From: Herbidospora solisilvae
Lineage (GTDB): Bacteria > Actinomycetota > Actinomycetes > Streptosporangiales > Streptosporangiaceae
Length of the DNA: 64,000 bases
Reading direction: 5' to 3'
NCBI RefSeq assembly: GCF_009901565.1
Contig: NZ_WXEW01000005.1
Span: 186,001-250,000, forward strand
The notes below the pieces were generated by a model that worked only from the letters and a program-made list of their open reading frames with translations, was not told the origin of the DNA and made no database searches. Made by a program: the position numbers and the translations under genes. Shown one piece after another: positions 40,847 to 50,936 of the stretch (the first letter of the stretch is position 1; each line of letters starts with the position of its first letter).

Positions 40847-43627
40847 TCAGCCCGTGTCTTCGAGGACTTCTTTGAGCTGGCGGCGGGAGCTCACGCCGAG
40901 CTTGCGGAAGATCTTGCGCAGGTGGTAGTCGACCGTGCTGACCGACAGGAAGAGCTGCGCGGCGATCTCGGGGTTGGTGGCGCCGCCCCTGGCCAGGACG
41001 GCGATGGTCAGCTCGTGGGGGGTGAGGTCGGAGCCGGGGCCGCCCGAGCGGGCGCGGGGTTGCTCGCCGGTGGCGGCGAGTTCCGTCCGGGCGCGGGCGG
41101 CGAAGCCCACCAGGCCGTTGCGCTCGAAGATCGTGAGCGCGGCGCGCAGCTGGTGGCGGGCGTCGCGGCGCCGTCTGCGGCGGCGCAGCCATTCGCCGTA
41201 CAGCAGGTGCGCGCGGCCCAGGTCACCTGGCGCGCGCAGGCCGCCGAGGAGGTCCAGCGCCCGCCGGTACAGCGGTTCGGCGTGGTCGCCGTCGGCCAGG
41301 AGGGCCTCGGAGTAGGCCAGCACGCCCAGCGCGCGGGGCGCGCCGCTGGCGGTGGCGCGGTGGGTCAGGGTCTCCAGCGTCTCCTCGGCCAGGATCCGGT
41401 CGCCCGAGCGGAGCGCCGCCTCGACCAGGTCGGGCAGCAGGCGGGAGTGCACGGCCATGTCGTCGCCGTCGACCAGCGTGCGCAGGAGGGCGCCCGCCTG
41501 GGCGTACTCGCCCCGGCTCAGTGCGATCAGCGCCCGGCCGACGCGGCCCTGCGCCTCCACCGCGCCCGCCCCGAGCGCGGCCGAGGCCTCCATCGTGCGG
41601 GCGAGCCGGGTCTCCAGGTCGCCGACCTCGCGCCGGGCCAGCAGTTCGGGATGGCGGTAGACCTCCCACAGGTCCTCGCTGGCGCCCATCGCCGAACGGA
41701 TCTGGTGGCACTGGACGATCAGCGCGTCGGCCCGGTCGAGGTCGCCCAGGACGGTCTCCTGCATCGACCAGGCGTACAGCGACGCGTCGAGGCTGAACAG
41801 GGAGCCCGTCCGGCGGGCCACCTCGCCGGCCCGCCGGATGACGGCTCGCTGGGTGTCGTCGTCCCACAGGACCATGACCAGCGTGGTCGTCAGGATGGAC
41901 TTGAGCAGGACCTCGTCGTCGGAGGTCGCCGGGTCGAGCACCCGTTCGGCCGCGCGCCGCAGGTGGGGGACGGCCGCCTCGTAGCCGTCCAGGACCAGGA
42001 CGGCGAAGGACGTGAGCACCGGGTCGGTGGTGTCCAGCGCCCGCGCCGCCTCGGCGATCTCGGTGAGGCTGGTGCCGGTCGTCAGGTGTCCGGAGGTCAC
42101 CGCCCGTTCGGCGGCCCGCAGCACCGCGTCGCTCGCCAGGTCGGGGGCGGCTCCGGCGAACGCGCGGGCGGCCTCCATGAACACCGCGGGGGCGGTGCCG
42201 AAGGCGCCCGGCAGGCCCAGCGAGTGGGACGCGCCGCCCCGCACGATCAGGGCGCGGCCCCGCGTGACGTCGTCGAGGGCGTCGTGGTCGAGGGTGTCGA
42301 GCAAGGTAAGGGCCTGCACGGGCGCGCCGCCGATGAAGGCGGCCTCGGCGGCGGCGACCCGCCGCCGGTCGCGGCGCGGGCCCCGGGGGGTGAGTTCGGC
42401 GGCCCTGGCCAGGTAGGCGGCCCGTGCGGCGAAGCCGCCGCGCGCGCCCGCCCGGTCGGCGGAGCGTTCGAGCTCGGCCGCCACCCGCTCGTCGGGGAGC
42501 AGGCACGCGGCGGCCAGGTGCCAGGCCCGCCGGTCGACGTCGGCCGGGCGTGTGGTCGCCTCGGCCAGCGCGCGGTGGGCCTGCCGGCGCGCCACGCTGG
42601 TCGCGCCGCCGTAGACGGCCGAGCGGATCAGGGGATGGCGGAACGCCGCGGTGACGCCCACGCAGAGCAGCCGGGCCGACTCGGCCGGGCCGGTCGCCGC
42701 CTGCCGCAGTCCCAAGGTGTCGGCCGCGGCGGTGATGTAGCCCAGGTCGCCGCCCGGTTCCGCGGCGGCCAGCAGCAACCAGGCCTGCGTGTCCGGCGGC
42801 AGGTCGCGCACCTGCCGGAGGTAGAGCTCCTCCAGCCTGCTGCCGATCGGCAGCGGGTCAGGCAGCGAACGGCCGCCGCTGAGCTGCTCCGGCGACAACT
42901 CCCGGCCCAGGTCGCTGAGGGCGAGCGGGTTGCCCGCCGTGGCGGCGACGATCCGGACGGCCACCCGTTCGTCGAGGGTGCCCCCGACGGTCGCGCGCAG
43001 CAGCTCCAGCGCCTCCGGCTCGGGCAGCCCGGTCACCTCGGTCACCGGCAGCCCGGCCAGGCCCGGCAGTTCGGCCCGCATGGCGAAGACCAGCCCGATG
43101 CCCTCGGCGTAGGCCCGGCGGGCCACGAAGGCCAGCACCGTCAGCGACTCGCCGTCGAGCCACTCCGCGTCGTCGACGCAGACGAGGATCGGCCGGTCGG
43201 CGGTCACGTCGGCCAGCATGCTCAGCGTGGCCAGGCCGACCAGGAACCGGTCCGGAGGCGGCCCCTCGGCCAGCCCGAACGCCACCCGCAGGGCACCGGC
43301 CTGCGTGGGCATCAGCCGGTCGTGCCGGTCGAGGAACGGGATCAGCAGGCGGTGCAGCGCGGCGTACGCGAACGCCGCCTCCTCCCGCACCCCCGCCACG
43401 CGGACGACCCTGGCCGAGTGCGACGCCTTCTCCGCGGCGTAGTCGAGCAGCACGGTCTTGCCGATGCCGGCGTCACCACGCAGCAGGAGCACGCCGCTGA
43501 AGCCGTCGCCGAGGGTGGCGACCAGACCGTCGAGCGCCGCGCGCTCCTCGGCGCGTCCGACGATCACACTGTCGATCACACCGTCGATCACACTGCCGAT
43601 CACACTGGGCGTGCCGCCCGGCACCAT
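40847..43627 (-). CDS. Large AAA/LuxR-family (LAL) regulator 1
   Basis: 926 residues from ATG 43627. N-terminal STAND/AAA ATPase: Walker [13 protein letters not shown], Walker [13 protein letters not shown] middle helical TPR-like region of about 500 residues follows. The C-terminal LuxR HTH reads [45 protein letters not shown]. Such regulators respond to a small ligand and activate nearby operons, often in secondary or carbon metabolism. A 12-bp in-frame tandem repeat encodes (S/G)VID units just before the ATPase domain. It lies immediately downstream of a close paralogue on the same strand (74-base gap). Confidence 0.93.
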   Translation of the reverse strand: MVPGGTPSVIGSVIDGVIDSVIVGRAEERAALDGLVATLGDGFSGVLLLRGDAGIGKTVLLDYAAEKASHSARVVRVAGVREEAAFAYAALHRLLIPFLDRHDRLMPTQAGALRVAFGLAEGPPPDRFLVGLATLSMLADVTADRPILVCVDDAEWLDGESLTVLAFVARRAYAEGIGLVFAMRAELPGLAGLPVTEVTGLPEPEALELLRATVGGTLDERVAVRIVAATAGNPLALSDLGRELSPEQLSGGRSLPDPLPIGSRLEELYLRQVRDLPPDTQAWLLLAAAEPGGDLGYITAAADTLGLRQAATGPAESARLLCVGVTAAFRHPLIRSAVYGGATSVARRQAHRALAEATTRPADVDRRAWHLAAACLLPDERVAAELERSADRAGARGGFAARAAYLARAAELTPRGPRRDRRRVAAAEAAFIGGAPVQALTLLDTLDHDALDDVTRGRALIVRGGASHSLGLPGAFGTAPAVFMEAARAFAGAAPDLASDAVLRAAERAVTSGHLTTGTSLTEIAEAARALDTTDPVLTSFAVLVLDGYEAAVPHLRRAAERVLDPATSDDEVLLKSILTTTLVMVLWDDDTQRAVIRRAGEVARRTGSLFSLDASLYAWSMQETVLGDLDRADALIVQCHQIRSAMGASEDLWEVYRHPELLARREVGDLETRLARTMEASAALGAGAVEAQGRVGRALIALSRGEYAQAGALLRTLVDGDDMAVHSRLLPDLVEAALRSGDRILAEETLETLTHRATASGAPRALGVLAYSEALLADGDHAEPLYRRALDLLGGLRAPGDLGRAHLLYGEWLRRRRRRRDARHQLRAALTIFERNGLVGFAARARTELAATGEQPRARSGGPGSDLTPHELTIAVLARGGATNPEIAAQLFLSVSTVDYHLRKIFRKLGVSSRRQLKEVLEDTG
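43562..43607. repeat. 12-bp tandem repeat in LAL regulator 1
   Basis: Four near-identical copies (last one partial) of GATCACACYGYC. They lie inside the coding frame and add SVID-type tetrapeptides, so changes in copy number would keep the frame. Confidence 0.85.
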
Positions 43628-43701
43628 GCTCAGCACCCTTCCCGAAGCGCCGACTCCCGGCGTCAGCGACGCTATGCGCCGTCGCCGCCGGGCGGCATCC
43701 G

Positions 43702-46413
43702 TCAGCCGACGTACGCTGACGGACCCAGGGCGTCGCGCAGTTGCCCGCGCGCGGTGATGCCGAGCTTGCGGAACAGCCGGTAGAGGTGGGTGCTGACGGT
43801 GCGGTGCGACAGGTAGAGCTGCTGGCCGATCTCCCGGTTCGACAACCCGCCCGCCGCCAGCCGGGCGATGTGCAGCTCCTGGGGCGTCAGCCGGTCGATC
43901 CCGCTGGAGACGCGCAGGTCGCTGACCTCGCCCGCGGCCCGCAGCTCCTGCCGGGCCTTCTCGCCCCACGCGAGCAGGCCGAGCGCGTCGAAGGCGTCGC
44001 GCGCGGTGCGCAGCGGCACCCGCGCCTCCTGGATCCGGCGGCGGCGCCGCAACCAGACCCCGTAGGCGAAGGTCAGCCGGGCCCGGCCGATGGGCAGGGC
44101 CGACTGGTCGGCGTTGAGAGCCTCCCGGTACAGACCTTCGGCGTCGGCGTCGTCGGCCAGCAGCGCCCGCGCGTGGCGCAGGCCATGGTGCAGAAGAGGG
44201 ACGGGGGTGCGCCGGCCGAGCTCCTCCGCCTCGGCGACCAACGACGTGACCTCCTCCCGGTGGGCGGGCAGCGCCGCCTCGACCAGGTCGGTGAGGGCCC
44301 ACAACCGGGTCACCGGATGGAAGGCGACGTCGGTGGGGTCGAACAGCCGCCGCAAGTGGGCGTAGGCGTCCTCGTGCCGGCCGGCGCAGAGCGCGATCAC
44401 GCCCCGGGCGTGCTCGATGAGCGCCACATTGGAGCTGTTGGCGCGGGCTCCGAGCGCACGCTCGCCCTCCGCCGCCAGGGCGAGGCCGTGCGTCTCCTCG
44501 CCCCGGAACGCCGCGATCATCGCCTGCCCGACGTAGGCGGAGGTCTGCCAGCGGGCCTGGCCGGTCTCCCGGGCCAGCCGCTCGGCCTCCTCGGCGGCCA
44601 GCAGCGCGCCGGGCAGGTCGCCGCCGTAGATCAGACTCCACATGAGCGAGACCAGGGCCTGGGCCAGCAGCCCCAGCCGTCCTTGTGCCCGCAGATCGGC
44701 GACGGCCGCGTTGAGGAACGGCATCGCCAGGTCGTAGGCGCCCACCGCGCCCCCCGCCACGCCGAGGATGCGCGCGACGGGGGCCTCGAAGCGTGTGTCG
44801 CGCAGGCTCTCCAGGCGTTCGATCACCAGGCCGCCGCTCTCGATGGGGCTGACGGTGGCGAGGATCTGCAGCAGCTCCGGGTCGTGGGGGCCGGTGGCCA
44901 GGCGTTCGGCCAGGGTGACGACGCGTTGCCGCAGCTCCCAGCCGGAGTCGGTCCACCAGCAGCGCAGCGCGGCGGCGCGCAGGAAGTTGAGCGCGAGCGT
45001 GCGGTCGGCGACGTTCTCGGCGGCGGCGATGAGCCGCAGGATGCGGGGTGGTCCCTCGTTGCGGTTCTCCTCCAGCACCTCCTTCAGCCAGGCCAGCCGC
45101 GCCTGCTGGCGTTCGCCCTCCAGCTCGGGTTCGGCCAGCGCGATCAGCTCGGCGATCTGGCCGGTCCGGCCCAGCTCGAAGGAGAGTTCGGCGGCGCGCA
45201 GCAGCCGTTCGACCCGGTCGCCGGGGTCCTCGCTCACCTCGGCGGCGCGGCGCAGCGCCGACACCGCCACGGTGATCGCGCCGCGCCGCCGGGCCCGGTC
45301 GGCGACCTGGTCCAGCTCGGCGGCGACCGAGTCGTCCTGGTGGGCGATGGCGGCGGCGCGGTGCCAGGTTCTGCGGTCGGGGTTGCCGGCGTGCACCTCG
45401 GCCAGCGCGGCGTGCACGGCCAGGCGGTCGGCGGGCCCGGCCTTCTGGTAGATGGCCGAGCGCACCAGCGGGTGGTGGAAGTGGACGCCGTCGGAGTCGG
45501 ACCTGACCAGCCCGGCCTCCACGGCGGGGATCAGCGCGTGGGCGGTCGTCCCGGCGCCCGAGACGATGGCGGCGGCCTTCAGCGCGGCGGTCAGGTCAGG
45601 CTCGTCGTTGGCGGCGGCCAGCAGCAGCAGCCGGGTGCCGGGCGGCAGCAGCGCCAGGCGGGCGGCGAAGGCGCGCTCCAGACGTGCGGTCAGCGGCAGG
45701 AACTCCACGTTGCCGGTGCTCGCCGCCGCCAGCGCCCGGGGCAGTTCGACCAGCGCCAGCGGGTTGCCCGCCGCCTCGGCCAGCACCCGCCAGCGCATGC
45801 CCACCGGGAGCGCGGGGGCCCGCGAGTCGAGCAGCGCCCCGGCGTCGTGCGGCCCCAGCCCGGAGAGCCGCAACTCGGCCAGGTCGCTGTCGTCGAGGCT
45901 GGTGGGGTGGCCGTCGCGCACGGCCAGCAGCAGCACGATCGGTTCCGACCGCACCCGTCTGGCCACGAAGCCGAGCACTTCGGTGGTGGGCCGGTCGAGC
46001 CACTGCACGTCGTCCACGATCATCAGGAGCGGCCGCTGGGCGGCCGCCTCGCCGAGCAGGTTGAGCACGGCGAGCGCGATGAGGAACGGTTCGGGGGAGC
46101 TCACGTCCACCATGCCGAAGGCGCCCAGCAGGGCGTCGCGCTGCCGGACGGGCAGGTCGTCGGCGGATCCGAGCAGCGGATGCACGAGCTGGTAGAGCCC
46201 CGCGAACGGCAGGTGCGTCTCGCTCTGGACGCCGGAGGTGCTCGACACCGTCACCTCGCCCGCCCGCGCGCGGGCCGCCGCGACCGCCAGCAGCGCCGAC
46301 TTGCCGATCCCGGGCGCGCCGCGCACGACCAGCGCGTCACCCTGCGCCCGGATGCCGTCGACGAGCGCTTCGAGGCGCGCGGTCTCGGCGCCGCGCCCGA
46401 TCAAGGAGTTCAC
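43702..46413 (-). CDS. Large AAA/LuxR-family (LAL) regulator 2
   Basis: 903 residues from GTG 46413, with GGGAGGAG about 8 bases upstream. Same plan as its neighbour: Walker [13 protein letters not shown], Walker [12 protein letters not shown], long TPR-like middle, and a C-terminal [48 protein letters not shown]. It is a paralogue by domain plan and likely by tandem duplication, though diverged. It is divergent from the esterase-like/MHS-transporter pair, which is its most likely target. Confidence 0.93.
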   Translation of the reverse strand: MNSLIGRGAETARLEALVDGIRAQGDALVVRGAPGIGKSALLAVAAARARAGEVTVSSTSGVQSETHLPFAGLYQLVHPLLGSADDLPVRQRDALLGAFGMVDVSSPEPFLIALAVLNLLGEAAAQRPLLMIVDDVQWLDRPTTEVLGFVARRVRSEPIVLLLAVRDGHPTSLDDSDLAELRLSGLGPHDAGALLDSRAPALPVGMRWRVLAEAAGNPLALVELPRALAAASTGNVEFLPLTARLERAFAARLALLPPGTRLLLLAAANDEPDLTAALKAAAIVSGAGTTAHALIPAVEAGLVRSDSDGVHFHHPLVRSAIYQKAGPADRLAVHAALAEVHAGNPDRRTWHRAAAIAHQDDSVAAELDQVADRARRRGAITVAVSALRRAAEVSEDPGDRVERLLRAAELSFELGRTGQIAELIALAEPELEGERQQARLAWLKEVLEENRNEGPPRILRLIAAAENVADRTLALNFLRAAALRCWWTDSGWELRQRVVTLAERLATGPHDPELLQILATVSPIESGGLVIERLESLRDTRFEAPVARILGVAGGAVGAYDLAMPFLNAAVADLRAQGRLGLLAQALVSLMWSLIYGGDLPGALLAAEEAERLARETGQARWQTSAYVGQAMIAAFRGEETHGLALAAEGERALGARANSSNVALIEHARGVIALCAGRHEDAYAHLRRLFDPTDVAFHPVTRLWALTDLVEAALPAHREEVTSLVAEAEELGRRTPVPLLHHGLRHARALLADDADAEGLYREALNADQSALPIGRARLTFAYGVWLRRRRRIQEARVPLRTARDAFDALGLLAWGEKARQELRAAGEVSDLRVSSGIDRLTPQELHIARLAAGGLSNREIGQQLYLSHRTVSTHLYRLFRKLGITARGQLRDALGPSAYVG

Positions 46414-46507
46414 TGGCCGGCTCCTCCCAAGATCGCCATGCAATTGTCTCAGACATACGTCACGTGACGAATGTCCGAAGCGCTGACTCCTCTTAAGGTC
46501 AACCGTC

Positions 46508-47425
46508 ATGCGCAGACCCGTGCTGGAGCCCGCCGCGAGAGCGCTGGCCGACGCCACCGCCCAGCCGCCCTTCCTGTACGGCATGCCGCCCGAAGAGGCC
46601 CGCACCGCCATCCGCGACCTCCAGCGCCCCGAGATGCTGGTGCCGGGCGTCACCCGGGAACACCTCGACGACGCCAATCTGACGATCTTCCGCCCGGAGG
46701 GCGCCCCCGGCCCGCTCGCCGTCGTGGTCTACCTGCACGGCGGCTGGGTCTTCGGCGGAGAGCACAGCCACGGCCGGCTGGCCCGCGAACTGGCACTGGG
46801 CTCCGGCGCGGCCGTGGCGTTCGTCCACTACAGCCGCTCGCCCGAGGCCCGCCACCCCGTGGCCCTCCACGAGACCCGCGCCGCCCTCGACTGGCTGCGC
46901 GTGCACGGCCGCGCCCACGACCTGGACGCCACCCGCATCGCCGTCGCCGGGGACGCCGAAGGCGGCGCGCTGGCCGCCGCGCTGGCCCTGCTCGACCGGA
47001 AGGGCCTGGCCGGGCAACTGCTGCTGTGTCCCGCCACCGACGCCTCGTTCGACACCGGCTCCTACCGGGAGTTCGCCGAGGGCTACTTCCTGCGCGCCGC
47101 CGACATGCGCCAGGCCTGGGACCAGTACCTCGCCGACCCGGCGCACCGTACGGAGACGACCGCCAGCCCCCTGCGGGCCCCGGCCCAGGAACTGGCCCGG
47201 CTCCCGGCCGCCCTGGTCATCACGGCCGAGGCCGACGTGCTGCGGGACGAGGGCGAGGCCTACGCGGCCCGGATGCGCGCGGCCGGCGCCACGGCCACCT
47301 CCGTACGCTACGACGGGGTGATCCACGGGTTCGTCGTGCTCAACGCGCTGCGTGGCACCCACGCCGCCGCGATGGCCATCGACCAGGCCGGGCGCTTCCT
47401 GGCCCACATCCTGCAGAGGAAGTGA
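46508..47425 (+). CDS. HSL-type esterase homologue lacking the catalytic serine
   Basis: 305 residues. Matches the hormone-sensitive-lipase group: oxyanion motif YLHGGWVFGG, the conserved DASFDTGSY and RTETTASPLRAP segments, acid residue region ITAEADVLRDEGEAYA, and His in VIHGFVVLN. At the nucleophile elbow, where relatives read GDSxGG, it reads AVAGDAEGG, so Ser is replaced by Ala. Either the enzyme is inactive and acts as a binding protein, or it uses another chemistry. Two bases after its stop the transporter gene begins, indicating one operon. Confidence 0.85.
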   Translation: MRRPVLEPAARALADATAQPPFLYGMPPEEARTAIRDLQRPEMLVPGVTREHLDDANLTIFRPEGAPGPLAVVVYLHGGWVFGGEHSHGRLARELALGSGAAVAFVHYSRSPEARHPVALHETRAALDWLRVHGRAHDLDATRIAVAGDAEGGALAAALALLDRKGLAGQLLLCPATDASFDTGSYREFAEGYFLRAADMRQAWDQYLADPAHRTETTASPLRAPAQELARLPAALVITAEADVLRDEGEAYAARMRAAGATATSVRYDGVIHGFVVLNALRGTHAAAMAIDQAGRFLAHILQRK

Positions 47426-47427
47426 TC

Positions 47428-48741
47428 ATGACCGCGAAACGGGTCGTCAGCGCCGCCGTGGTGGGCAGCGTGGTGGAGTGGTACGACTTCGCCCTCTTCG
47501 GGCTGGCCGCCGCACTCGTCTTCAACGACCAGTTCTTCCCGGCCGGCAGCCCGGTCGCGGGCACACTCGGCGCCATGGCCGCCTTCGCCGTGGGTTTCGT
47601 CGCCCGGCCGATCGGCGGCGCGGTGTTCAGCCACTTCGGCGACCGGGTGGGCCGCAAGCCGATGCTCGCCGCCACGTTGCTGCTGATGGGCGTGGCCACG
47701 GCGGGCATCGGGCTGCTGCCCACCTACGAGACGGCCGGCGTCCTGGCCCCGATCCTGCTCGTGGTGCTGCGGCTGGCGCAGGGGTTCGGCGCGGGCGCGG
47801 AGTACGCCGGCGCGCTGGTCGTGGCGGCCGAGGCCGGCGAGCCGCGGCGGCGCGGGCTCTGGGCCTCGCTGCCCGGGATGGGGGTGGCCATCGGCATGCT
47901 GCTGGCCACGCTCGTGTTCACGGCGGTGTCGGCGCTGCCGGACTTCCACGCGTGGGCCTGGCGCATCCCGTTCCTGCTCAGCCTCGCCGGGGTGGTCGTC
48001 GGCCTCTACGTCAGGTCGCGGCTGCCGGAGTCGGAGGTGTTCGAGCGGGAGCGCCGGCGCGGGGTGAGCCGCTTCCCCATGCTGGAGGTGCTGCGGCGGC
48101 AGCCGCGCAGCGTGCTCATCGCCTTCTTCGCCACCGCGCCGTACAGCGCGATGGGCTACCTCATCCAGGTGTTCGTGTTGTCGTACGTCAGCGGGACGCT
48201 CGGCGTCTCCCCGACGGTGGGCCTGATCGCGAACGTCGCGTCGTCGGGCCTGTCGATCGTGACCGGCCCGCTGTTCGGCCTGCTCAGCGATCGGGTGGGG
48301 CGGCGTCCGGTCTTCCTCGGCGGGGCGCTGCTGCTCCTGCTGTTCTCGTTCCCGATGTTCTGGCTCGTGGACACCCGACATCCGGTGCTCATCGTGCTCT
48401 CGGTGGCGTTCGCGTACGGGATCGGCATCTCCGCCATGTTCGCCGCGCAGGCCGCGCTGTTCGCCGAGTTGTTCGACACCCGCTACCGGTACAGCGGCAT
48501 CGCCGTCGTGCGTGAATGGGCGGCGGCGCTGGTCAGCGGCCCGGCTCCGCTGGTGGCCACGGCCCTGGCCGGGGCGGCGGGCGGCGCGTCGTGGCCGATC
48601 TCGATCCTGATGGCGGGCTGCGCGCTGGTCTGCGTCACCGCGGTCGTGTTCGCCCCGGAGACCCGTGAGCGTGACCTGAACGAGCCCATGAGCCGGATGG
48701 GACCGGTCCGGTCCCATCCGGCGTCGGCGGGTCACAGGTAG
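47428..48741 (+). CDS. MHS-family MFS transporter (metabolite:H+ symporter)
   Basis: 437 residues from ATG 47428 with AGAGGAAG upstream. Twelve hydrophobic helices. MHS hallmarks: VEWYDFALFGLAAALVF near the N-terminus, FVARPIGGAVFSHFGDRVGRKPML, RLAQGFGAGAEYAGA, and a second GLLSDRVGRRPVF. ShiA, KgtP and ProP belong to this group, so the cargo is probably an organic acid or osmolyte. It is coupled to the esterase-like gene. Its last 10 bases overlap the convergent lectin gene. Confidence 0.9.
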   Translation: MTAKRVVSAAVVGSVVEWYDFALFGLAAALVFNDQFFPAGSPVAGTLGAMAAFAVGFVARPIGGAVFSHFGDRVGRKPMLAATLLLMGVATAGIGLLPTYETAGVLAPILLVVLRLAQGFGAGAEYAGALVVAAEAGEPRRRGLWASLPGMGVAIGMLLATLVFTAVSALPDFHAWAWRIPFLLSLAGVVVGLYVRSRLPESEVFERERRRGVSRFPMLEVLRRQPRSVLIAFFATAPYSAMGYLIQVFVLSYVSGTLGVSPTVGLIANVASSGLSIVTGPLFGLLSDRVGRRPVFLGGALLLLLFSFPMFWLVDTRHPVLIVLSVAFAYGIGISAMFAAQAALFAELFDTRYRYSGIAVVREWAAALVSGPAPLVATALAGAAGGASWPISILMAGCALVCVTAVVFAPETRERDLNEPMSRMGPVRSHPASAGHR

Positions 48742-49247
48742 ACGTACCAGGCGCGCGAGGGGTGGCTGTCGCAGGTGAACTGCACGAGCGGCACGTTCGG
48801 GGCGGTGGAGACGCCGCCCGAGACGGTCAGGCACTTGCCCGTCTGCACGTTCTGGAGTTTGTAGAGGCCCGGCGTCCCGGTGTAGTTCAGGTACCAGGAG
48901 CGCGAGTTGTGGTTGTCGCAGTCGAACTGGACGATCGGCAGGTTGTTGTCGGTGGAGACGCCGCCGGCGGGGGTGAGGCACTTGCCGGTGTAGACGTTCT
49001 GGATCTTGACGCCGCCGCCGACGCCGGGGGCGAGGGTCCAGCGGCGTGAGCCGTGGCCGTCGCAGTAGTACTGGACCGCCGGCACGTTGTTGGCCGTGGA
49101 GACGCCGCCCGAGATGGTGGCGCACAACGCGGTCTGCTGGTTCTGGACGTAGTAGCCGACGGACGCCTGGGCGGCCGGGACCGTCGCCAGGGCGACGCCG
49201 GCCACGGCCGCGAACGCCACACCGGCGCGAGCGAGGTTGCGGAGCAT
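48732..49247 (-). CDS. Secreted ricin-type beta-trefoil lectin
   Basis: 171 residues. ATG 49247, with GGGAGAG upstream, opens a signal peptide MLRNLARAGVAFAAVAGVAL...PAAQA. The mature part is a single beta-trefoil of three similar repeats, each with (Q/N)N...TxxCxT..GGVST.NN.P.VQ..CD, followed by a Trp (SRRWTL, SRSWYL, SRAWYV). Each repeat has a cysteine pair. It binds carbohydrate outside the cell; no catalytic domain is attached. Convergent with the transporter gene, overlapping it by 10 bases. Confidence 0.88.
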   Translation of the reverse strand: MLRNLARAGVAFAAVAGVALATVPAAQASVGYYVQNQQTALCATISGGVSTANNVPAVQYYCDGHGSRRWTLAPGVGGGVKIQNVYTGKCLTPAGGVSTDNNLPIVQFDCDNHNSRSWYLNYTGTPGLYKLQNVQTGKCLTVSGGVSTAPNVPLVQFTCDSHPSRAWYVYL

Positions 49248-49335
49248 GGGTCTCTCCCGTTCTGGATGGGACTGGGTGAGACCAGGTTGCGAGCTTTTGG
49301 CACGGTCCACATGAGTAGGCCCATACGCAACCGCC

Positions 49336-50232
49336 CTACCTCCGGGCGAGGCCGCCGAACAGGGCGATCGTGCGGTCGTGGTCGTCGGGGCGGCCGACCG
49401 GGAAGACGATCAGCTCGGTGGCCCCGGCGTCGGCGAAGCGGCCGACCGCCTTCTCGACGGCGGTCTCGTCACCGGCGACGAGGGTGTCGCCGGGGCCCGA
49501 CGAGCCCTGCCGGTCGAGCAGCCCGCGGAAGGTGGGGAGGGCCGCGGCGTGGCGGAAGTCCGCGTCCACGCGCTCCCGGGCGCCCTCGACGTCGGAGGTC
49601 ACCGTCGCGAGCAGCCCGACGGCGATGCGGGGCGCGGGGCGGCCCGCCGCGGCGGCGGTGACGATGGGGACCGCGACCTCGTCGAGGAACCGGGGCGTCG
49701 TCCACATGGTGAGCGCGCCGTCGGCCCGTTCGCCGGCCAGAGCGAGCATGCGGGGGCCGTTCGCGGCGAGCAGCAGGCCGGGCGGGGCCGTCGCGGGGGC
49801 GCTGACGCCGCCGACCGCCGTGACCGACGGGCCGTGAACGTCGACCTGCTCGCCCCGCAGGACCGGGCCGAGGATCTCCAGGATCTCCCGCGAGTGGCGT
49901 ACGGGCGGCTGCCAGGTGAGGCCGTAGCGGCTCTCGACGACCGGCTGATGGCTCGGGCCGACGCCGAGCGTCAGCCGCCCGCCGGTCGCGGCCTGGGTGG
50001 TGAGCGCCTGGGCGGCCAGGGCGAGGGGGTGGCGCGGGTGGGTGCCCACGACGGATGTGGCCAGGTCGATGCCGGGGGCGCGGTCGCCCAGCGCGGCGAA
50101 CACCGTCAGGGGGTCCCATCCGCCGTGTTCGCCCAGCCAGAAGCGGGAGAAGCCGTGCGCCGCCGCGCGCTCGATCTCGGCCAGGAGTTCGGGGACGGGC
50201 CCGGCGCCATAGCTCGACAGTCCGATTTCCAT
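49336..50232 (-). CDS. LLM-class (luciferase-like) flavin/F420-dependent oxidoreductase
   Basis: 298 residues, TIM-barrel luciferase-like fold: MEIGLSSYGAG, FSRFWLGEHGGWDPLTVFAALG, ATSVVGTHPRHPLALAAQALT, GRLTLGVGPSHQPVVE, and LLLAANGPRMLALAGERADG. In actinobacteria most members use coenzyme F420. The substrate is unknown. Its promoter region carries the same long palindrome that lies between the TetR gene and the SDR gene, so it is part of that TetR regulon. Confidence 0.88.
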   Translation of the reverse strand: MEIGLSSYGAGPVPELLAEIERAAAHGFSRFWLGEHGGWDPLTVFAALGDRAPGIDLATSVVGTHPRHPLALAAQALTTQAATGGRLTLGVGPSHQPVVESRYGLTWQPPVRHSREILEILGPVLRGEQVDVHGPSVTAVGGVSAPATAPPGLLLAANGPRMLALAGERADGALTMWTTPRFLDEVAVPIVTAAAAGRPAPRIAVGLLATVTSDVEGARERVDADFRHAAALPTFRGLLDRQGSSGPGDTLVAGDETAVEKAVGRFADAGATELIVFPVGRPDDHDRTIALFGGLARR

Positions 50233-50252
50233 GCGGTCCCTCCGAGTTATTC

Positions 50253-50295
50253 GGGGCGGTCGTTCCGTTTGGCACTATAGCGGAACGTTCGCCCC
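50253..50295. promoter_or_regulatory. TetR operator, copy 1
   Basis: 43-bp two-step palindrome: outer arms GGGGCG / CGCCCC, inner arms CGTTCCG / CGGAACG, 2-base gaps between outer and inner arms, and a 13-base centre. It lies between the LLM oxidoreductase start and the TetR stop and overlaps the expected promoter of the LLM gene. Confidence 0.75.
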
Positions 50296-50297
50296 GC

Positions 50298-50855
50298 TTA
50301 TCTGGGGGTGAGGCCGGCCCTGATCAGCGGGTAGAGGCGCTCGGCCTGCTCGCCGCGGAAGCGCCGCATCGCCTGGAGGCCGACGATCAGGGTCTTGACG
50401 TCGTCGACGTCGACGTCGGGGCGCACGGTGCCCGCCCGCTGGCCCCGGGCGAGCATGTCGGCCATCAGGGTGGTGAACTCCCGCTCGGCCTCGGGCAGCG
50501 AGGTGGCCAGGTCGAAGCCGCTGCCCGCGAAGGCCTCGGTGAGCCCCAGGTCGGTCGCGCCCTGTTCGGCCAGATGGAAGAGGAAGGCGTAGAGGCCCTC
50601 CCCGGGGTCGGTCGCCGCCTGGTCGCGGGCCCGTTCGACGACCTGCCGCAGCCGGTCGGCCACGATCGCCTGGAACAGCGCCTCCTTGGTGGGGAAGTGG
50701 CGGTAGATCGTGCCCGCGCCCACCCCGGCGCGGCGGGCGATCTCGTCGATCGGCACGCCCGCGCCCTCTTCGGCGAAGGTCTCGTAGGCGACCCGCAACA
50801 CGCGGGCGCGGTTGCGGGCGGCGTCCGCGCGCAGCGGCCGGTCGTTCTCGGTCAC
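50298..50855 (-). CDS. TetR-family repressor
   Basis: 185 residues. N-terminal TetR HTH: ARVLRVAYETFAEEG, VPIDEIARRAGVGAGTIYRHFPTKEALFQA. The C-terminal helical domain is typical of the group that controls small redox operons (ending VKTLIVGLQAMRRFRGEQAERLYPL). Palindromes of one design flank it on both sides, so it most likely represses the SDR gene, the LLM gene and itself. Confidence 0.93.
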   Translation of the reverse strand: MTENDRPLRADAARNRARVLRVAYETFAEEGAGVPIDEIARRAGVGAGTIYRHFPTKEALFQAIVADRLRQVVERARDQAATDPGEGLYAFLFHLAEQGATDLGLTEAFAGSGFDLATSLPEAEREFTTLMADMLARGQRAGTVRPDVDVDDVKTLIVGLQAMRRFRGEQAERLYPLIRAGLTPR

Positions 50856-50874
50856 AGGGTCCTCCTCGACAAAC

Positions 50875-50917
50875 GGGGCGAGCGTTCCGGTATGGTGCTA
50901 ACCGGAACGAGCGTCCC
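50875..50917. promoter_or_regulatory. TetR operator, copy 2
   Basis: Same design as the copy at 50253-50295: outer arms GGGGCG / CGTCCC, inner arms CGTTCCG / CGGAACG, 13-base centre. It lies in the 81-base gap between the divergent TetR and SDR genes and can control both. Confidence 0.8.
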
Positions 50918-50936
50918 GATTGTATCTGGAGGACCC

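Noticed and set aside
43562-43607. Four GATCACAC-type repeats as operator or CRISPR
   Set aside because: Only 12-bp units with no spacers, in frame within the LAL regulator gene.
40847-44956. One uninterrupted 1369-codon minus-strand frame
   Set aside because: Upstream of 43627 the frame reads through the neighbouring LuxR gene in a wrong phase with no family similarity. The AAA domain proper begins after the ATG at 43627.
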